Positions 50,646-62,280 of a stretch of 64,000 nucleotides of DNA are shown here, one piece after another. This stretch comes from Tenodera sinensis (Eukaryota; Arthropoda; Insecta; Mantodea; Mantidae), in the NCBI GenBank assembly GCA_030765045.1, contig CM060967.1:124975412-125039411 (forward strand), given 5' to 3'. The first letter of the stretch is position 1. Every line of letters starts with the position of its first letter. Below the pieces are notes generated by a model. That model made no database searches. It was given only the letters and a program-made list of their open reading frames with translations, and was not told the origin of the DNA. The translations under genes and the position numbers were made by a program.

Positions 50646-50958
50646 CACTAAAAATCTGATGCATTGCACTCACATGACTTTCTCTACTCTTGTACTATTC
50701 TTAAAAACTCTTATTCCTCTATCTTCATGTTAGTCGAGATAAACATTTTTACAGATTATCTTTATCGGTAATTTCCTTGTAGGTGCAAGGGGAATATGTA
50801 GACTTTGACCGTTAGTCAAATCTTCGAAAGCTGGTCACTATATGAAGGCTTTAAGCTTACGCTCTCTTTACATGGTCAACAGATAAAGGGAATAACGAAC
50901 TTCCATTTGAGGAAAGCATAGGTATTGCAGAACTCACACAAATAATAAGGAATACCTC
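50644..50958 (-). repeat. Family M, copy M7 (3' part)
   Basis: Begins AAAAATCTGATGCATTGCAC and ACTTTCTCTACTCTTG (the 3' end, reversed), then TTCCTTGTAGGTGCAAGGGG. It stops at about 50958, where copy M8 begins in the same orientation, giving a head-to-tail pair. Confidence 0.85.
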
Positions 50959-50960
50959 AC

Positions 50961-51755
50961 AAAAAAATCTGATGTGTTGCACTCACATGACTTTCTCTAC
51001 TCTTGAACTAAACATTCTTACAAACTCTTATTCCTATATCTTCTTTCTTGTTAGTTGAGATAAACATTTGTACAAATTATCTTATTGTTTATTTCCTTGT
51101 AGGTGCAAGGGGAATGTTAGAATACAGTAGGCTTTGTGCGAGAGTCAAATGTTTGATATTCTGTTGTCTTTGCACACTTAACATATAAAAAAATGAACAA
51201 CGATGATCTATTTCACGAAAGTTCTAAGTTTTCCAAAACTTACACACATAACAAGGGAATATCTCCGAAATGGCTCACCCTACAAGACAATTTATTTGGA
51301 CATAAATTGTGTATTTTAGCAAGATCTACATTTTGGTACAGTATGAACTGGTCTATCTCTAACGGTTTACCAGTTATGCAAAAGTCATCCAGATTAAATA
51401 CGACTACAGGGGCTATAGCCAGAAAATTCAAGATATACATTTCATTTGGCATAAAAATATCTCAAACATATGACATTTTAATCAAAATCGTTAGCGCCAT
51501 TTTCAAGAAAATCAAAATTTTCGTAAAATTTTCCATGTAAAGGGTGGTTTAGGGTGGGGCTATTTTCTTCAAAACCTTCGTGTCGCATCCTTGAAAGACA
51601 TTAAATTTAAATACCAACTTTTGTTTTTAACCGACTTTTCGTTTTTGAGTTATGCTGTCCACAGACTGACACAGAGACACACACAGGGACCTTTTCCTAA
51701 AAATGCTTTTTTTTGGAACACAACACTTACTATACGTAGTAGAGAAAGTAAAAAG
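50961..51755 (-). repeat. Family M, copy M8 (full length)
   Basis: The best-preserved copy. ACTTTCTCTACT at 50990-51001 and AGTAGAGAAAGT at 51738-51749 are exact 12-bp inverted repeats near the two ends. A further 28 bp (AATCTGATGTGTTGCACTCA...) lies outside the left one and is kept in most copies. Confidence 0.9.
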
Positions 51756-52384
51756 GGAGTTGATAGAGATTTCGATAAACATTGAACAGTTATCGTTGTG
51801 ATTGGTCGAAAAACAACATTCCTTTAAGCGTAATTGGTCACTCTCTCCCATTTGGAGAATGAGCGAAATAGTGTGCTATCGTCAGTGATCGTACCCGGAT
51901 AGCACTTTTACTGTATCAACATTTAAAGCGAGAAAGTGTAATATAGAATGTGATTAAATTCATTACCAACCAGTTTAAATAAAAACATATCTTGTTATAA
52001 TAAGAAGGTACTTGAAACATGTTTTCAACAGCCTAGTTGTTTACTTATCCGGTCTTTGTAGGTATAATTAATAATTATCGAATGACTGAATCTGTTTAAT
52101 GCTACGCTAGTACCTTTCTTTTCCTTCCGCAGGATGCGATTGAGCGGCTATCGTAAAAAGGAGTCTTCCGGACACAGGATACCTGTTCCACTTCAGCTGT
52201 TTTTTGAAGACAATTTTATGCCAATGAACCACACAAAAGGTGGTAACACTAGAATGATAAAAGCATAAGTCTTTTTCAGTGTGTCAGATTTTATTTTTTT
52301 AAAAAAAGCTCCACAAGTATTGCATTCACATGACTTTTTCTACTACTCTTCCACAAAATTCTTGCATAAGCTTATTTTAGTTCC
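51756..52384. other. Intergenic, with a family M end
   Basis: Near 52278-52375 a reversed family M 3' end is seen (AGTATTGCATTCACATGACT, TTTTTCTACTACTC). Nothing else recognised. Confidence 0.45.
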
Positions 52385-52660
52385 TGTTAAGGGGATTAAT
52401 GGATGAACATTGAGTAGAAATGATAAAAACATTTAATGCTTATTAAGTTAAACTAATGTCTGATTCCCAAGAAGCATTTATTACAACGCTTTTCTATCCA
52501 GATGTAAATGAGGGAGTTACATAATTATTTAGGTTCACTGTGTGGAAGGCGCGTTTGAGCATTTGAGACTTTTTCTTATAATTTGCGTAATTTTTTTCTA
52601 AAATTTCCAGAAGTGTTTTTGTAAAAACTACTGCACATACAACAACGGAATGTAAGTTAA
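52385..52660 (+). repeat. Diverged direct repeat, first copy
   Basis: Matches 53270-53510 on the same strand: ATGATAAA-ACATTTA, TTTTCTATCC-G-GTAAA, GACTTTTTCTTATAATTTG versus GGCTTTTTCTCATATTTTG, AAATTT-CAGAA/TAGAA. Not coding. Confidence 0.6.
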
Positions 52661-52844
52661 ATAATCAACCTTAGGCCACTTGTTATTAGAACATTTTAAA
52701 ATCCGTTTTTCTCTATGCAATAGTATTTTTGGCATTTAAAATGCAGCTTTTAAGTTATCAAACTTCGTATATAGTTTCTATAGTTATTAGATAAGTTTGC
52801 TACTTCACCAAGCTAACTGAAGTTTAATAAGTAAGGTTTTGCAC
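52661..52844. other. Intergenic; nothing recognised
   Basis: Short AT-rich gap between the direct repeat and SINE E. Confidence 0.4.
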
Positions 52845-53230
52845 TGAGCGAGATAGCTCAGGTGGTAACGTCTATGGTCCGCATTCGGAAGGTCGCGGGT
52901 TCGATTATCGCCTTAGATTGGAAGGCGAACCACTGGTTTCCAGACCCCCCCCCCCCCTCCCATGGGATAGTACAACACCGAGGGGGAGAGGGGTGCGGGT
53001 TTCCGAGTCCAGACTTCCCTAGGAAGTATGAACCCCGAGGGGTGGGAGAGTAACCGAGCTGAGCCAGCCCCCACTGGGATTCTTCTAACTGGGAAAATGT
53101 AGGTACCCTGCTCTCTGCTCTGTCGTGGTAACGTCCCGGCCACCCTTCGGATCTATTCCCCTCGTCCATCCTCCCGGGGGTGCCCCGTCAAGGACATAGA
53201 CACAAAAGATCGCCTTTCAGTCAAGATGCT
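52845..53230 (+). repeat. SINE family E (tRNA-derived)
   Basis: GCGAGATAGCTCAGGTGG (A box) and GGTCGCGGGTTCGATTATCG (B box), followed by a GC-rich body containing CCCC and GGGG blocks, ACTGGGATTCTTCTAACTGG and TCCTCCCGGGGGTGCCCCG. It is much more GC-rich than its surroundings. No other copy is in this window. Confidence 0.75.
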
Positions 53231-53269
53231 AAGTCTCACTACGCAAGTTGTCATTGAGTCATAAGGGAG

Positions 53270-53510
53270 CGATCAGTGAGAATTGAATAAAAATGATAAA
53301 CACATTTATGACATAGGGTTTTTAAACTATGTCCGATTCTCTAGGAACATATACGTAGAACGTTTTTTCTATCCGTGTAAAATAAGGAAGTTACACGATG
53401 ATTTAAAAAGCACTGAGCGGAGGGCGAGTTTTGGGGGCTTTTTCTCATATTTTGTTCCAAAATTTTTAGAACCGCTTTTGCAAAAGCTGCTGTACATAAC
53501 ATGTGTTCCT
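53270..53510 (+). repeat. Diverged direct repeat, second copy
   Basis: Second copy of the unit at 52385-52660. The pair encloses SINE E, so they may be one unit doubled or two old insertions. Confidence 0.6.
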
Positions 53511-53959
53511 CAGTTTCATGTGTTTAAAGTAAAAATGTGCACCATTTAATAAAAATAAATAAATGGTATTTCAGGTCTCTTTTTATTACGGCTGACACAA
53601 AATTTAATGGTGGATAGCAGGAGGAGCTAGTCAACACAAAATACAATTAAAGGCTTGCCACGCCTTGCAGTGTTGTATGTATTGATAAACACACTGTAAA
53701 GCCCATGGTATAAATATCATTGTCATCCAAAATATATATTTGCACAACAGGAAAGAGAATAGTGGTGGTCAGTTATGAGCAGCCATTAAATTTTGTGTCT
53801 GCCATATCAAATTTTACATTGCGTTTTTCCTTGACCTGTAATATTTTGACGCTTTTTCCGCATTCAAAACGCCCTGCACAATGCATTTTTTAAGATATCA
53901 GAGTGAATCTTAGGGAGCATTTCCCTCAATCTTTCATAACCAAGATCTTCTAGGCAGTT

Positions 53960-54095
53960 ATTAATTAAACAAATTTGTTAGGTTCAATCCCAGAGACCCG
54001 CTTATGGTATTCGTGGTGAACGAAGCGACGTCTGGGCGGGTTTTCTCCAGGTTCTCTGATTTACTCAGTCACTCATTTCACTACGCACGCACGCA
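53960..54095 (+). repeat. SINE family F, copy 3 (partial)
   Basis: GGTTCAATCCCAGAGACCCG (B box), TTATGGTATTCGTGGTGAAC, then GTCTGGGCGGGTTTTCTCCA match family F. Followed directly by a CG/CA-rich run (54085-54136) and a family M fragment. Confidence 0.75.
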
Positions 54096-54136
54096 CGAGC
54101 ACCCATACACACACGCAGACACGCGCGCGCGCGCGA

Positions 54137-54274
54137 AACTTTTCTACAAATGCTTTTTTCTTTCGGGATTTAGTGGGCCCCAAATAATATTTCCGGTGAA
54201 ATCTCGACATCGAATTTTTGGGTGGAATACAGTACTTATCCTACTTACTATACGTACTAGAGAAAGTAAAAATA
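54137..54274 (-). repeat. Family M, copy M9 (5' end only)
   Basis: GGTGAAATCTCGACATCGAA, TTTTTGGGTGGAATACAGTA and ACTAGAGAAAGTAAAAATAC: the reversed first 140 bp of the unit. Confidence 0.85.
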
Positions 54275-54789
54275 CAGATAAACGTTTATATTGTGCACAA
54301 CAAATTGTTATGCGAGTGGTTCCTAATTTCGGTTCTCCCTTGTGACTGCTCTTCAATGAACTCTGCACGGTCGAACAAGTTGCCTATACACCAGGCGAGT
54401 GAACATGGTCATGCTTCAGTCAGGCCCGAGCAGGCAACTGTCTCTCTCACTATTTATAGCGGATCTTCAAATTTATTCAGCTTTTCCATGCATTCAATCG
54501 TGTATTCATGATGTCAGTACTTTGGAGCGAGTTTATCGAAGTCAACTGTTCCGAAGTCACCTTAGTGAAACGGTGCTTTTATCGTTCCTTTCTATACTTA
54601 CATTTGGAACTTTCTTTGGAAGAGTCGTAAACTTGCAATCTCAGCATGTATACTGAAAGGTAACTCATATAACTGGGAGGTTTTTGTAAGTAGAGTGTCT
54701 CAACTTTAGTGGTACAACTTTTACATTACAAAGAAGGCTATTCATACTCTTTAAAGTAGTAAATGACCTACAGGGAAAGAATTAAGAAA
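54275..54789. other. Intergenic; nothing recognised
   Basis: No repeat match; the short frames near 54399 have no recognisable domain. Confidence 0.4.
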
Positions 54790-56440
54790 GCACGCACTAT
54801 CTTTCACAAAAGAAAATACCCTTCTTCAGTGAGACCTGCGCGAAGGATCACCTAATACTCTGGCGCTCCTACATAGATGGTATGAAAATTAAATTTGCCA
54901 TATGCTTCCCTTGCTGTTCAGAGGACATGGCAGCCATGTCACCTCGTAGCTCACCTTGAAGTTTTGAAAAGTAATATTTCAGCAATCATTCTACATTAAC
55001 AAGCCAACGTTGCAAATTTAACTTCAGTGTACCTGCAGAAAATATGTTATTAGGTTTTGATTAAATGGTGCACTAGAAGTAACAACAATGCAAATATTGG
55101 GCGCTTTGCCTACCAACGTAAGCATAATCATGCACACGTCATTTCTGTATTGGGTGGGTAGTAGGCGAACCTCTGAAGGCGTGGTACCGCTGGCCTAGAG
55201 TGGTGCCCTGAACATGGATCGAATCCTGTGAGAAGCACCTCTTTCCCCTCTACCCTTCTGTCTTAACAGGAACATAATTAATTATATAATACGTGCCTAA
55301 TATACTATTATACAATGTTATCATAATGCTGCAATACGATTGAAATTTTAGAACTGAAAGCTGTAGATGATGTTGATTACAATTGTTATAAATAAGACAG
55401 GGAATACGGTACTTCAACTCTCAATCACTCTTCCAGAAATTAATGCCTAATATTTTCTCTTAAATACCCGCACTTATGGGCATCTATCTATAAATATCAA
55501 GATATTTATATGTGGCCAAATTAAAGAACTTACTTCCGTCATGCACTGTAAACGTTTACTTAACTTACAATGGATATAAGAAAGCATATCTCTTTCATGC
55601 ATTGAAACTAAAGTGTTTCGGGCACAAAAGACGAAAATAATTACTTTAGAAAATTTAATAACTCAGCATGATTACATTCATTTGTGGTTCATTATGCAAT
55701 TATACGACACAAATATCGCACTATCTGAGAATAAGACTCAAAACATTGAAAGAAAAATATAGTGTGTCACATATCATAGGAAACAAGGGCATTACTGGTC
55801 AGAAAAATGCGTAGTTAGAAGAAGTTGATCCCAGTGAATAAAGTAGTTAATGACGTATTAAGTAGAATGCCATTCAGTTGTAGATCACTTCAACGGGAAC
55901 CAGCCTTTGCACCCACCAGCATTGCCATTATCTGTATTTCCAAGCACTACACAATACAATGTTGCCATGTGCAAATTAACCAAATTTCTATCCAATTCTC
56001 TATTCCTGATAAAAAGCTCTGGAGAACTAAAGACGCTGGTTAATTTTCTATTTCAGAAAATAAACATGCAGGAGACGAGGTTTGAACCACCGACACTCAG
56101 AACTTTCAACTCCTACCGATAGTCATCCAAAAACTACGGCTATTTCTACGTTAGGAAACATGTGCATTTGATACTCAGTTATCTTCTACCATTAACAAAT
56201 TTCTTTGCATTTGGAAAGTTCGTAGCACCATTAGCAAAGGTTTAAATAGTTTACTTTTGCTTCTACGAGTAGATATTCATTTGTATTTATTTAGAGAATA
56301 AAAAGAGAATGTTATCTAGAGCAAACGTTAGTGTTCCGTGTTCAGTGTGGAATATGTTTCTTTCGCTGCTCTTAGTTTTTTAATGACAGGCAAATCATGA
56401 AATTGTTAAAACGATATAATATTTATTTCATGTTCCCATT
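54790..56440. repeat. Left arm of the long inverted repeat
   Basis: Pairs with 58700-60317. Differences are scattered substitutions and small indels, for instance an extra 24 bp near 55270 and a missing 20 bp near 55995. It carries tRNA-like boxes: GGATCGAATCC near 55217, and on the minus strand ACTATCGGTAGGAGTTG with GGTTCAAACC near 56080. Short matching frames in the two arms reflect the repeat, not a gene. Confidence 0.9.
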
Positions 56441-57489
56441 GATAGACATCTGAAAATGCTGTTCGATTTACATCCATACAAGACGGAGAATTGAATACTG
56501 AGGTGATTTACTTATGTGAGACGTTTATAGTATGACATATCTAATCTGTGTTATAGTTGAGTAATATTAACTTCATAATGTACCCCCACCCCCCTTCTTA
56601 TGTTGCAGTAGGTGACTGTTCTACAAACTGCAGGTTGAAATCGAATATGTTTGTAATGACTCTTTAACTTCATCTTTCTTTCAGGGCTTCGATCGTGCCT
56701 GAATTTATTCATTTATACTCAGTCATTCATCTTGATAGATCTGAGTTGTAATTTAACATACTTAATTTTAATACAGGAAAATATCACTACTCTTATATCC
56801 AATAAGAGAGTGAAGAAAAAAAAGGGAGTAATGCTGGTCTCGAACCCATGTTTCGCAACTGAAAATGATGTATTGGGATCATTACACCAACAAGACAACT
56901 GGTGTCATTTCTACAGTGGTTAATATTTAGGTTGTCCTAACATTTAATAGACATTTGCAAAATAACAGAATACCTTTATAAAGATAATTTCCTTTAACTT
57001 ACAGAAATGTTAATGAAAATAGCTTTTCATGGCACCAATATTCAAAAATACTTAATTGAAGATAAGAATTATTAAAAAAGGCTATATATTCTACGTATGT
57101 AAATGGAATCAGAACTATTAATTGTGCTCCCTGTTCACAAGATATTAATAAAACAAAACTTTGAGCTGTGATAACCACTTTGTTGTACAGAAGACCAAAA
57201 ACAAACAAGACACTTGCATTAAAGCTACTATAGCGTTAATTAACATAAAATGTTTATATATGGCGCTTTTTAAAAGCGTTCTTCAAGACAGGTGCATATT
57301 CCGAGTAGTCAATAAAATTTCATTATTGATATTCCTTGTTCCTAATGAGTGAAAATTAGAGATAAACATAAGGCATAAAATATGCCAAAGAAATTGGCTA
57401 GAACTGAAGCCATATAAGAACTGCAAAAACAATCAATTAAATACGCAAGAGCTGCTTACGAAATCAAGACCCATAATGCACAGGTAGCA
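56441..57489. other. Spacer between left arm and transposase
   Basis: AT-rich. Near 56815-56920 the minus strand has TCTTGTTGGTGTAATGATCC and CATGGGTTCGAGACC, spaced like the A and B boxes of a tRNA. No gene. Confidence 0.45.
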
Positions 57490-58560
57490 AGGCAGATTAA
57501 TGTTGGTGTAATCACCGTCGCTTGCAGTCTTTCTTGCACGTTGGATACAAGCCTTGAACGCTGACGGGGGTTACGCATGTAATATTTCCACATTTCAAGG
57601 ACATGGGCTTCTAGAACCTCCCGTATTCTGTCTTCTCGGCGCATCTCCCACTCCTGAACCATGAACGCCCACATGTGCTCAAAGGTTTGCAATCAGGTGA
57701 CCTTGGAGGCCAATCGATGCACACAATTTCTGGATGGTTTAGTAGCCAGTTTGTTGGGACATTGGAGGTGTGCACAGCACTGTTGTCGTGCATAAACAAA
57801 TATTCATCTTGTTCTGGAAAATTAGTCCGTAGAGATGGCAATAGTGTGTTCTGGAGGATATCAGCATAACTGCACTGGTCATTCTCTCCGGCACCGTAAT
57901 TAGTTGTCCTGATGCAGATGCTGTCATATAGGCCCAGAAGTGAGCTGATATTCTGCCAGAGCGATTTCCTCGCACAACATGTCTGGGATCCTATCTTGTG
58001 CCACATGGTCTATAGACACACGCCCTACCTTGCTGATCAGATAGGAACATCTTTTCGTCAGACCAGATGCTTAGATCCCAGTAAGTTTGGTAGCTGGATG
58101 TTTCTTTGGACCCATTCCAGTCGTCTGGCTTTGTGACCTTCAGTGAGAATTGTCTCAGTTGCAGGAAGATGAAATTCAAGCCCAGCCTCCTTTAGTCTAC
58201 ACCACATAGTTTCCTGAGAACATCCGTATTCTATAGACTTATCCAGCAAAACAGATCTGTGTGTAACAGAATGCTCCCTTACCTCTACCACCAACGCCTA
58301 GTTCTGTGCAGCAGAAGCTGCCCGAGGTCCTTCTCACCTCGGTAGCGACTTGGCCCATTCAACGCCTTCCTCTTGATGTCTGTGTAGCCATTTCTTGACC
58401 GTGTTACGGTTAAGCGTAAGTTCTCTAGATATCTGAGAAACGCTCTGCCCCTGAGAGAAACGGCCAATGATCTCACCCCTCTTTGCTGCTGTCAACTCTT
58501 GGCAACCACGTGGACGACGCATATTGTGTCTTGTGCAACGAAAGTGTACGAATGACAGAC
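57490..58560 (-). pseudogene. Tc1-type transposase, frameshifted
   Basis: On the minus strand, starting MRRPRGCQELTAAKRGEIIG near 58523: an HTH (SQGQSVSQISRELTLNRNTV), a second HTH with LKEAGLEFHLPATETIL, then WSDEKMFLSDQQGR (first catalytic Asp), FMHDNSAVHTS (second Asp), DWPPRSPDCKPL and EHMWAFMVQEWEMRREDRI (third acidic residue Glu). These are the DDE triad of Tc1 transposases, all present. At least three frame changes and an altered SPD-NP-E join make it inactive. Full length would be near 340 residues, usual for Tc1. The transposase cuts and pastes the element at TA sites. Confidence 0.88.
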
Positions 58561-58699
58561 AATCAGAGGACGCTGAGAGTGATGTTTCACGCACGCGCTT
58601 TTAACACGTTATGCTAGCGAAGAGCAGAACGCATAAACTTTGTGAATCCTGTATGAATTTGAATACAGATGCCATTGTTTTTAAGTGCACATTAGAAGG

Positions 58700-60317
58700 A
58701 ACGTAGGTAAAAGAAACATTACATTGTTTTACCAATTTCATAATTTGTCTGTCACTAAAAAACAAAAAGCAACGAAAGAAACCTATAGTCCACAATGAAT
58801 GCGCAACACCTACATTTGTTCTAGATAAAATTCTCTTTTTACTCTCTAAATAAATACAAATGAATATCCAGAAGCAAAAGAAAAGTATTTAAACCTTTGC
58901 TAATGGTGCTACGAACTTTCCACATGCAAAGAAATTTGTTAATGGTAGAAGGCAACTGAGTATCAAATGCGCATGTTTCCCAACGCAGAAATAGCCGTAG
59001 TTGTTGGATGACTATCGGTAGGAGTTGAAAGTTCTGAGTGTCGGTGGTTCAAACCTCGTCTCCTGCATGTTTAACTTCTGAAACAGAAAATTAACCAGCA
59101 TCTTTAGTTCTCCAGAGCTTTTCATCAGGAATAGAGAATCGGGATAAAGGCATAGTTGTAGAAATTGAATTAATGGGCATATGGCAACATTGTATTGTGT
59201 AGTGCTCGGAAATACTGATAATGACAACGCTGGTGGCTGCAAATGTTGGTTCCCGTTGAAGTAATCTACAACTGAATGGCATTCTACTTAATACGTCATT
59301 AACTACTTTATTCACTGGGATCAAGTTGTTCTAATTACGCATTTCCTTTTGTATGGTATGTAACACACTAAATGTCTTTATTTCGATGCTTTGAGTCTTA
59401 TTCTCAGATAGTACGATATTTTTGTCGTATTACTGCATAATGAAGCACAAATGAATGTAATCATACTGAGTTATTACACATTCTAAAATAATTATTTTCG
59501 TTTCTTGTGCATGAAACACTAGTTTCTGTACATGAACATGATATAATGCCTTCTTATATCCATTGCCAGTTAAGTGAACGTTTACAGTGCATGACGGAAG
59601 TAATTTCTTTAACTTGCCAATAATCTTCGATATTAATTATAGATAGATGCCTATGAATGCGGGTATTTAAAAAAAAAATATTAGGCATTGATTTCTGGAA
59701 GAGTGATTGACAGTTGAAGTACGCGTATTCCCTGTTTTATTTACAATTGTAATCAACATCTTCTAAAGCTTTCAGTTCTAAAATTTCAATCGTATTGCAG
59801 CAATATGATAACATTGTATAATAGTATATTAGGCACTGTTAAGACAGAAAGGTAGGGGGGAAGAAGTGCTTCTCACAGGATTCGATCCATGTTCAGGGCA
59901 CCACTCTAGGCCAGCGGTACCACGCCTTCAGAGGTTCGCCTACTACCCACCCAATACAGAAATGACGTGTGTATAATTAAGCTCACGTTGGTAAGCAAAG
60001 CGCCCAATATTTGCATTGTTGTTACTTCTAGTGCACCATTTAATCATAACCCAACAACAACATATTTTCTGCAGGTACACTGAAGTTAAATTTGCAATGT
60101 TTGCCCGTTAAAGTAGAATGGTTGCTGAAACATTACTTTTCAAAACTTCAAGGTGAGCTACGAGGTGACATGGCTGCCATGTCCTCTGAAAAGCAAGGGA
60201 AGCATATGGCAAATTTAATTCTCAAACCATCTATGTAGGAGCGCCAGAGTATTAGGTGATCCTTCGCACAGGTCTCACTGAAGAAGGGTATTTACTTTTG
60301 TGAAAGATAGTACGTGC
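58700..60317. repeat. Right arm of the long inverted repeat
   Basis: Reverse complement of 54790-56440. At the inner end both arms share an AAATTGNTAAAAC-like word and then drift apart. The same tRNA-like boxes are present (GGATTCGATCC near 59879; GTGGTTCAAACC near 59045). Confidence 0.9.
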
Positions 60318-60685
60318 AAAATATCGGTATTATAATGTAAGGTACAAAACAGTTGGAGTATCAGACGAACAAACGAAAAAATAAGAATGCCACTTTAGTA
60401 ACCTTAGTTGTGTCTAGTCTTTTAATCATCCTTTATCTTGTTTTGTCTCTTTTTGTCATCAAGCTGTTTACGAATTGGGAAACGCATGCATTCCGAGGTT
60501 CACATCTGCACCTCCACTTTGAAACAAAGGGCTAGCTGAATTAATAATGTGATTCATTTAAACTGACTGGCGGTAAAGGTCCAAAAAATCCTATGTTCCG
60601 AAAAATCAGCTATGTTAAGAGTTTGAGAATACCGCGCGTTTGTATCATTTTTGTTTTTGTAGTGTTTAACTCCCGCTTTTACTAC
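60318..60685. other. Intergenic; nothing recognised
   Basis: A 60-codon frame at 60353 has a hydrophobic stretch, but no recognisable domain or splice context. Confidence 0.4.
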
Positions 60686-60687
60686 TA

Positions 60688-60838
60688 CAGCACCGCAGGC
60701 GGTGACACTGGTGATACATGGAATGAAGATGGAGCTCGGTGGAATGAGGTGGCGGGGGAAACCTTCGTCCACCATGTATTCCACATGCGGTTGCCTGATC
60801 GAACCCGGGCCGCTTTGGTAAGAAGCGAATGGTCTAAT
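60688..60838 (-). repeat. SINE family F, copy 4 (partial)
   Basis: On the + strand: GTGGCGGGGGAAACC, CACCATGTATTCCACATGCG and CTGATCGAACCCGGGC, then AGAAGCGAATGGTCTAA: the B box and head of family F reversed. The far body is missing. Confidence 0.7.
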
Positions 60839-61790
60839 GATGATCTTTTCATCCTGCGGATTGAGAAGTTATGCAGTCCCGGAGTTATACAGGCTATACC
60901 ATAAGCACTGTCCAATGTACCACGTATAAATTTTGGCCGAAATGACTGTTTTACACCACTGTGTGTGTTAACTCACTCTCGTAGCGCAACAGTGTGCACG
61001 TTGACTTTCATTAGCGAAGATCCCAGGTTCAGATACAGCTACTTGAAAGGTACTTTTTAGGTTTAATAACTGTAACGAAAAATGATAGTTTGGCATGGAA
61101 GTGTCGTTTTGCTTAATTAGTTTAACTATGTGAATTTATGACAACTCAAAGTGTTATTTGTTAAAATATGTCTGAACGAACATCTTAAATGCATAACGTT
61201 ACAGTTATAACTTAGACATAAGGCATCATTACATAATATTTAACTATTTGAAGTTACTCTTTCATACAAAAGAAAGTCAATAAATTGTTCTAAGAGGTTA
61301 CAAAATTCAGTACATATGTACAAACTAGATAACGTTTGTAGTCCATATTATAAACCTTGAGGACACCTCTCGTTCCCAAAGTAGTGCACAGTGAGTACAA
61401 ACGACTGAAACTTCGCATTTATGGGCAAATCCAAGTACTAGTGCACTCGGAAAGAACGCATTATTTGGTAAAACTTTTCGAAATATAAACAAAAATAAAT
61501 AAAAAGCTCCTTTATTCCCAGGCGTGACTTGAACTATTTAAAAGCCAGAACGTATTATTTTATGGACTTGAAGCAGGCTCACGTAGTTAAAAATAAATGG
61601 GGGTTGTGGGTCTTTTTATTCTTTTTAGTTTAGTCCTTTAAACCTTAGATCAGGCTTGGGCAACTGGTGGGACAACTTGAGTGACCCCATCTTTTTTTTT
61701 TTTTTTTCCTGCTAAACATGTAACATGCTAAACATGCAAGACAGTGAGTGTGCTGCGCTCAGAGAGTACCAGTTACGCAGCCATGCGTTA
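60839..61790. other. Intergenic, with a weak tRNA-like unit
   Basis: CTCGTAGCGCAACAGTGTG near 60978 and CCCAGGTTCAGATACAGC near 61020 are spaced like A and B boxes (probably a SINE head). Nothing else; a poly-T run is at 61691-61707. Confidence 0.4.
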
Positions 61791-61794
61791 CATC

Positions 61795-62280
61795 GTATTG
61801 ACTGATGAATGAAATTGGTGAAATGATGCTAAAGAAACCGGAATTCATAGAGTTTTAAAGTTTCCGACATTTATGCTTTCAGGATAAAGGAAAATTCCCG
61901 GGGAAGACAGAAAAGCCTTATCCGGGTAGCCAATTATTCTATTATTCGATATACATTTTATGATACTGTATCTTTATTTATAATTTTAATATGAAGAGCT
62001 GGCTCAGAAGAATAAAATAAAAAACTGGACTTCTGAGACAATAGGTAAATATATTCATTCTTCATCGCAATCCTGTTTTTACTTCATAGTACAAATGAAA
62101 TGTAAAAATTTGATTTAATGTTGCATTATCTACTGCAAATCTCCCTCATACTCAACCAATTCAATTCCTAAAAAAGGAACAGCAGATAATAAATTAGTGA
62201 TTACTCAACCTAATCAAATTTCGAACTCGGGACCTTTTGAATATGAGGTACACAACATGCCCCGACTCCACTAATAATAA
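61795..62280 (-). repeat. SINE family C, copy 3, decayed and split
   Basis: GGTGAAATGATGCTAAAGAA, TTTCCGACATTTATGCTTTC and GCCTTATCCGGGTAGCC match the reversed body of family C. The head (TTTCGAACTCGGGACCTTTT, GAATATGAGGTACACAACAT) appears only at about 62218-62275, so some 270 bp have come between. Confidence 0.65.

Larger units (their letters stand above)
54790..60317 (-). mobile_element. Long-armed inverted-repeat element with Tc1-type transposase
   Basis: GCACG-ACTATCTTTCAC opens the element at 54790 and, reversed, closes it at 60317. From there the two sides match inward for about 1.6 kb (to about 56440 and 58700). The middle, about 2.3 kb, holds a broken Tc1 transposase on the minus strand. 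Either this is one DNA transposon with very long terminal repeats, or a Tc1 copy inside a foldback element. No TA duplication is evident at the outer ends. Confidence 0.8.

Noticed and set aside
54004..54345. 113-codon frame
   Set aside because: It runs through SINE F, a CA/CG run and a family M fragment.
55825..59324. Nearly identical 72-77-codon frames at 55825 and 59091
   Set aside because: They lie at matching places in the two inverted arms; identity is due to the repeat and the frames have no domain.
60353..60535. 60-codon frame with a hydrophobic stretch
   Set aside because: Single short frame without family match, promoter or polyadenylation context.
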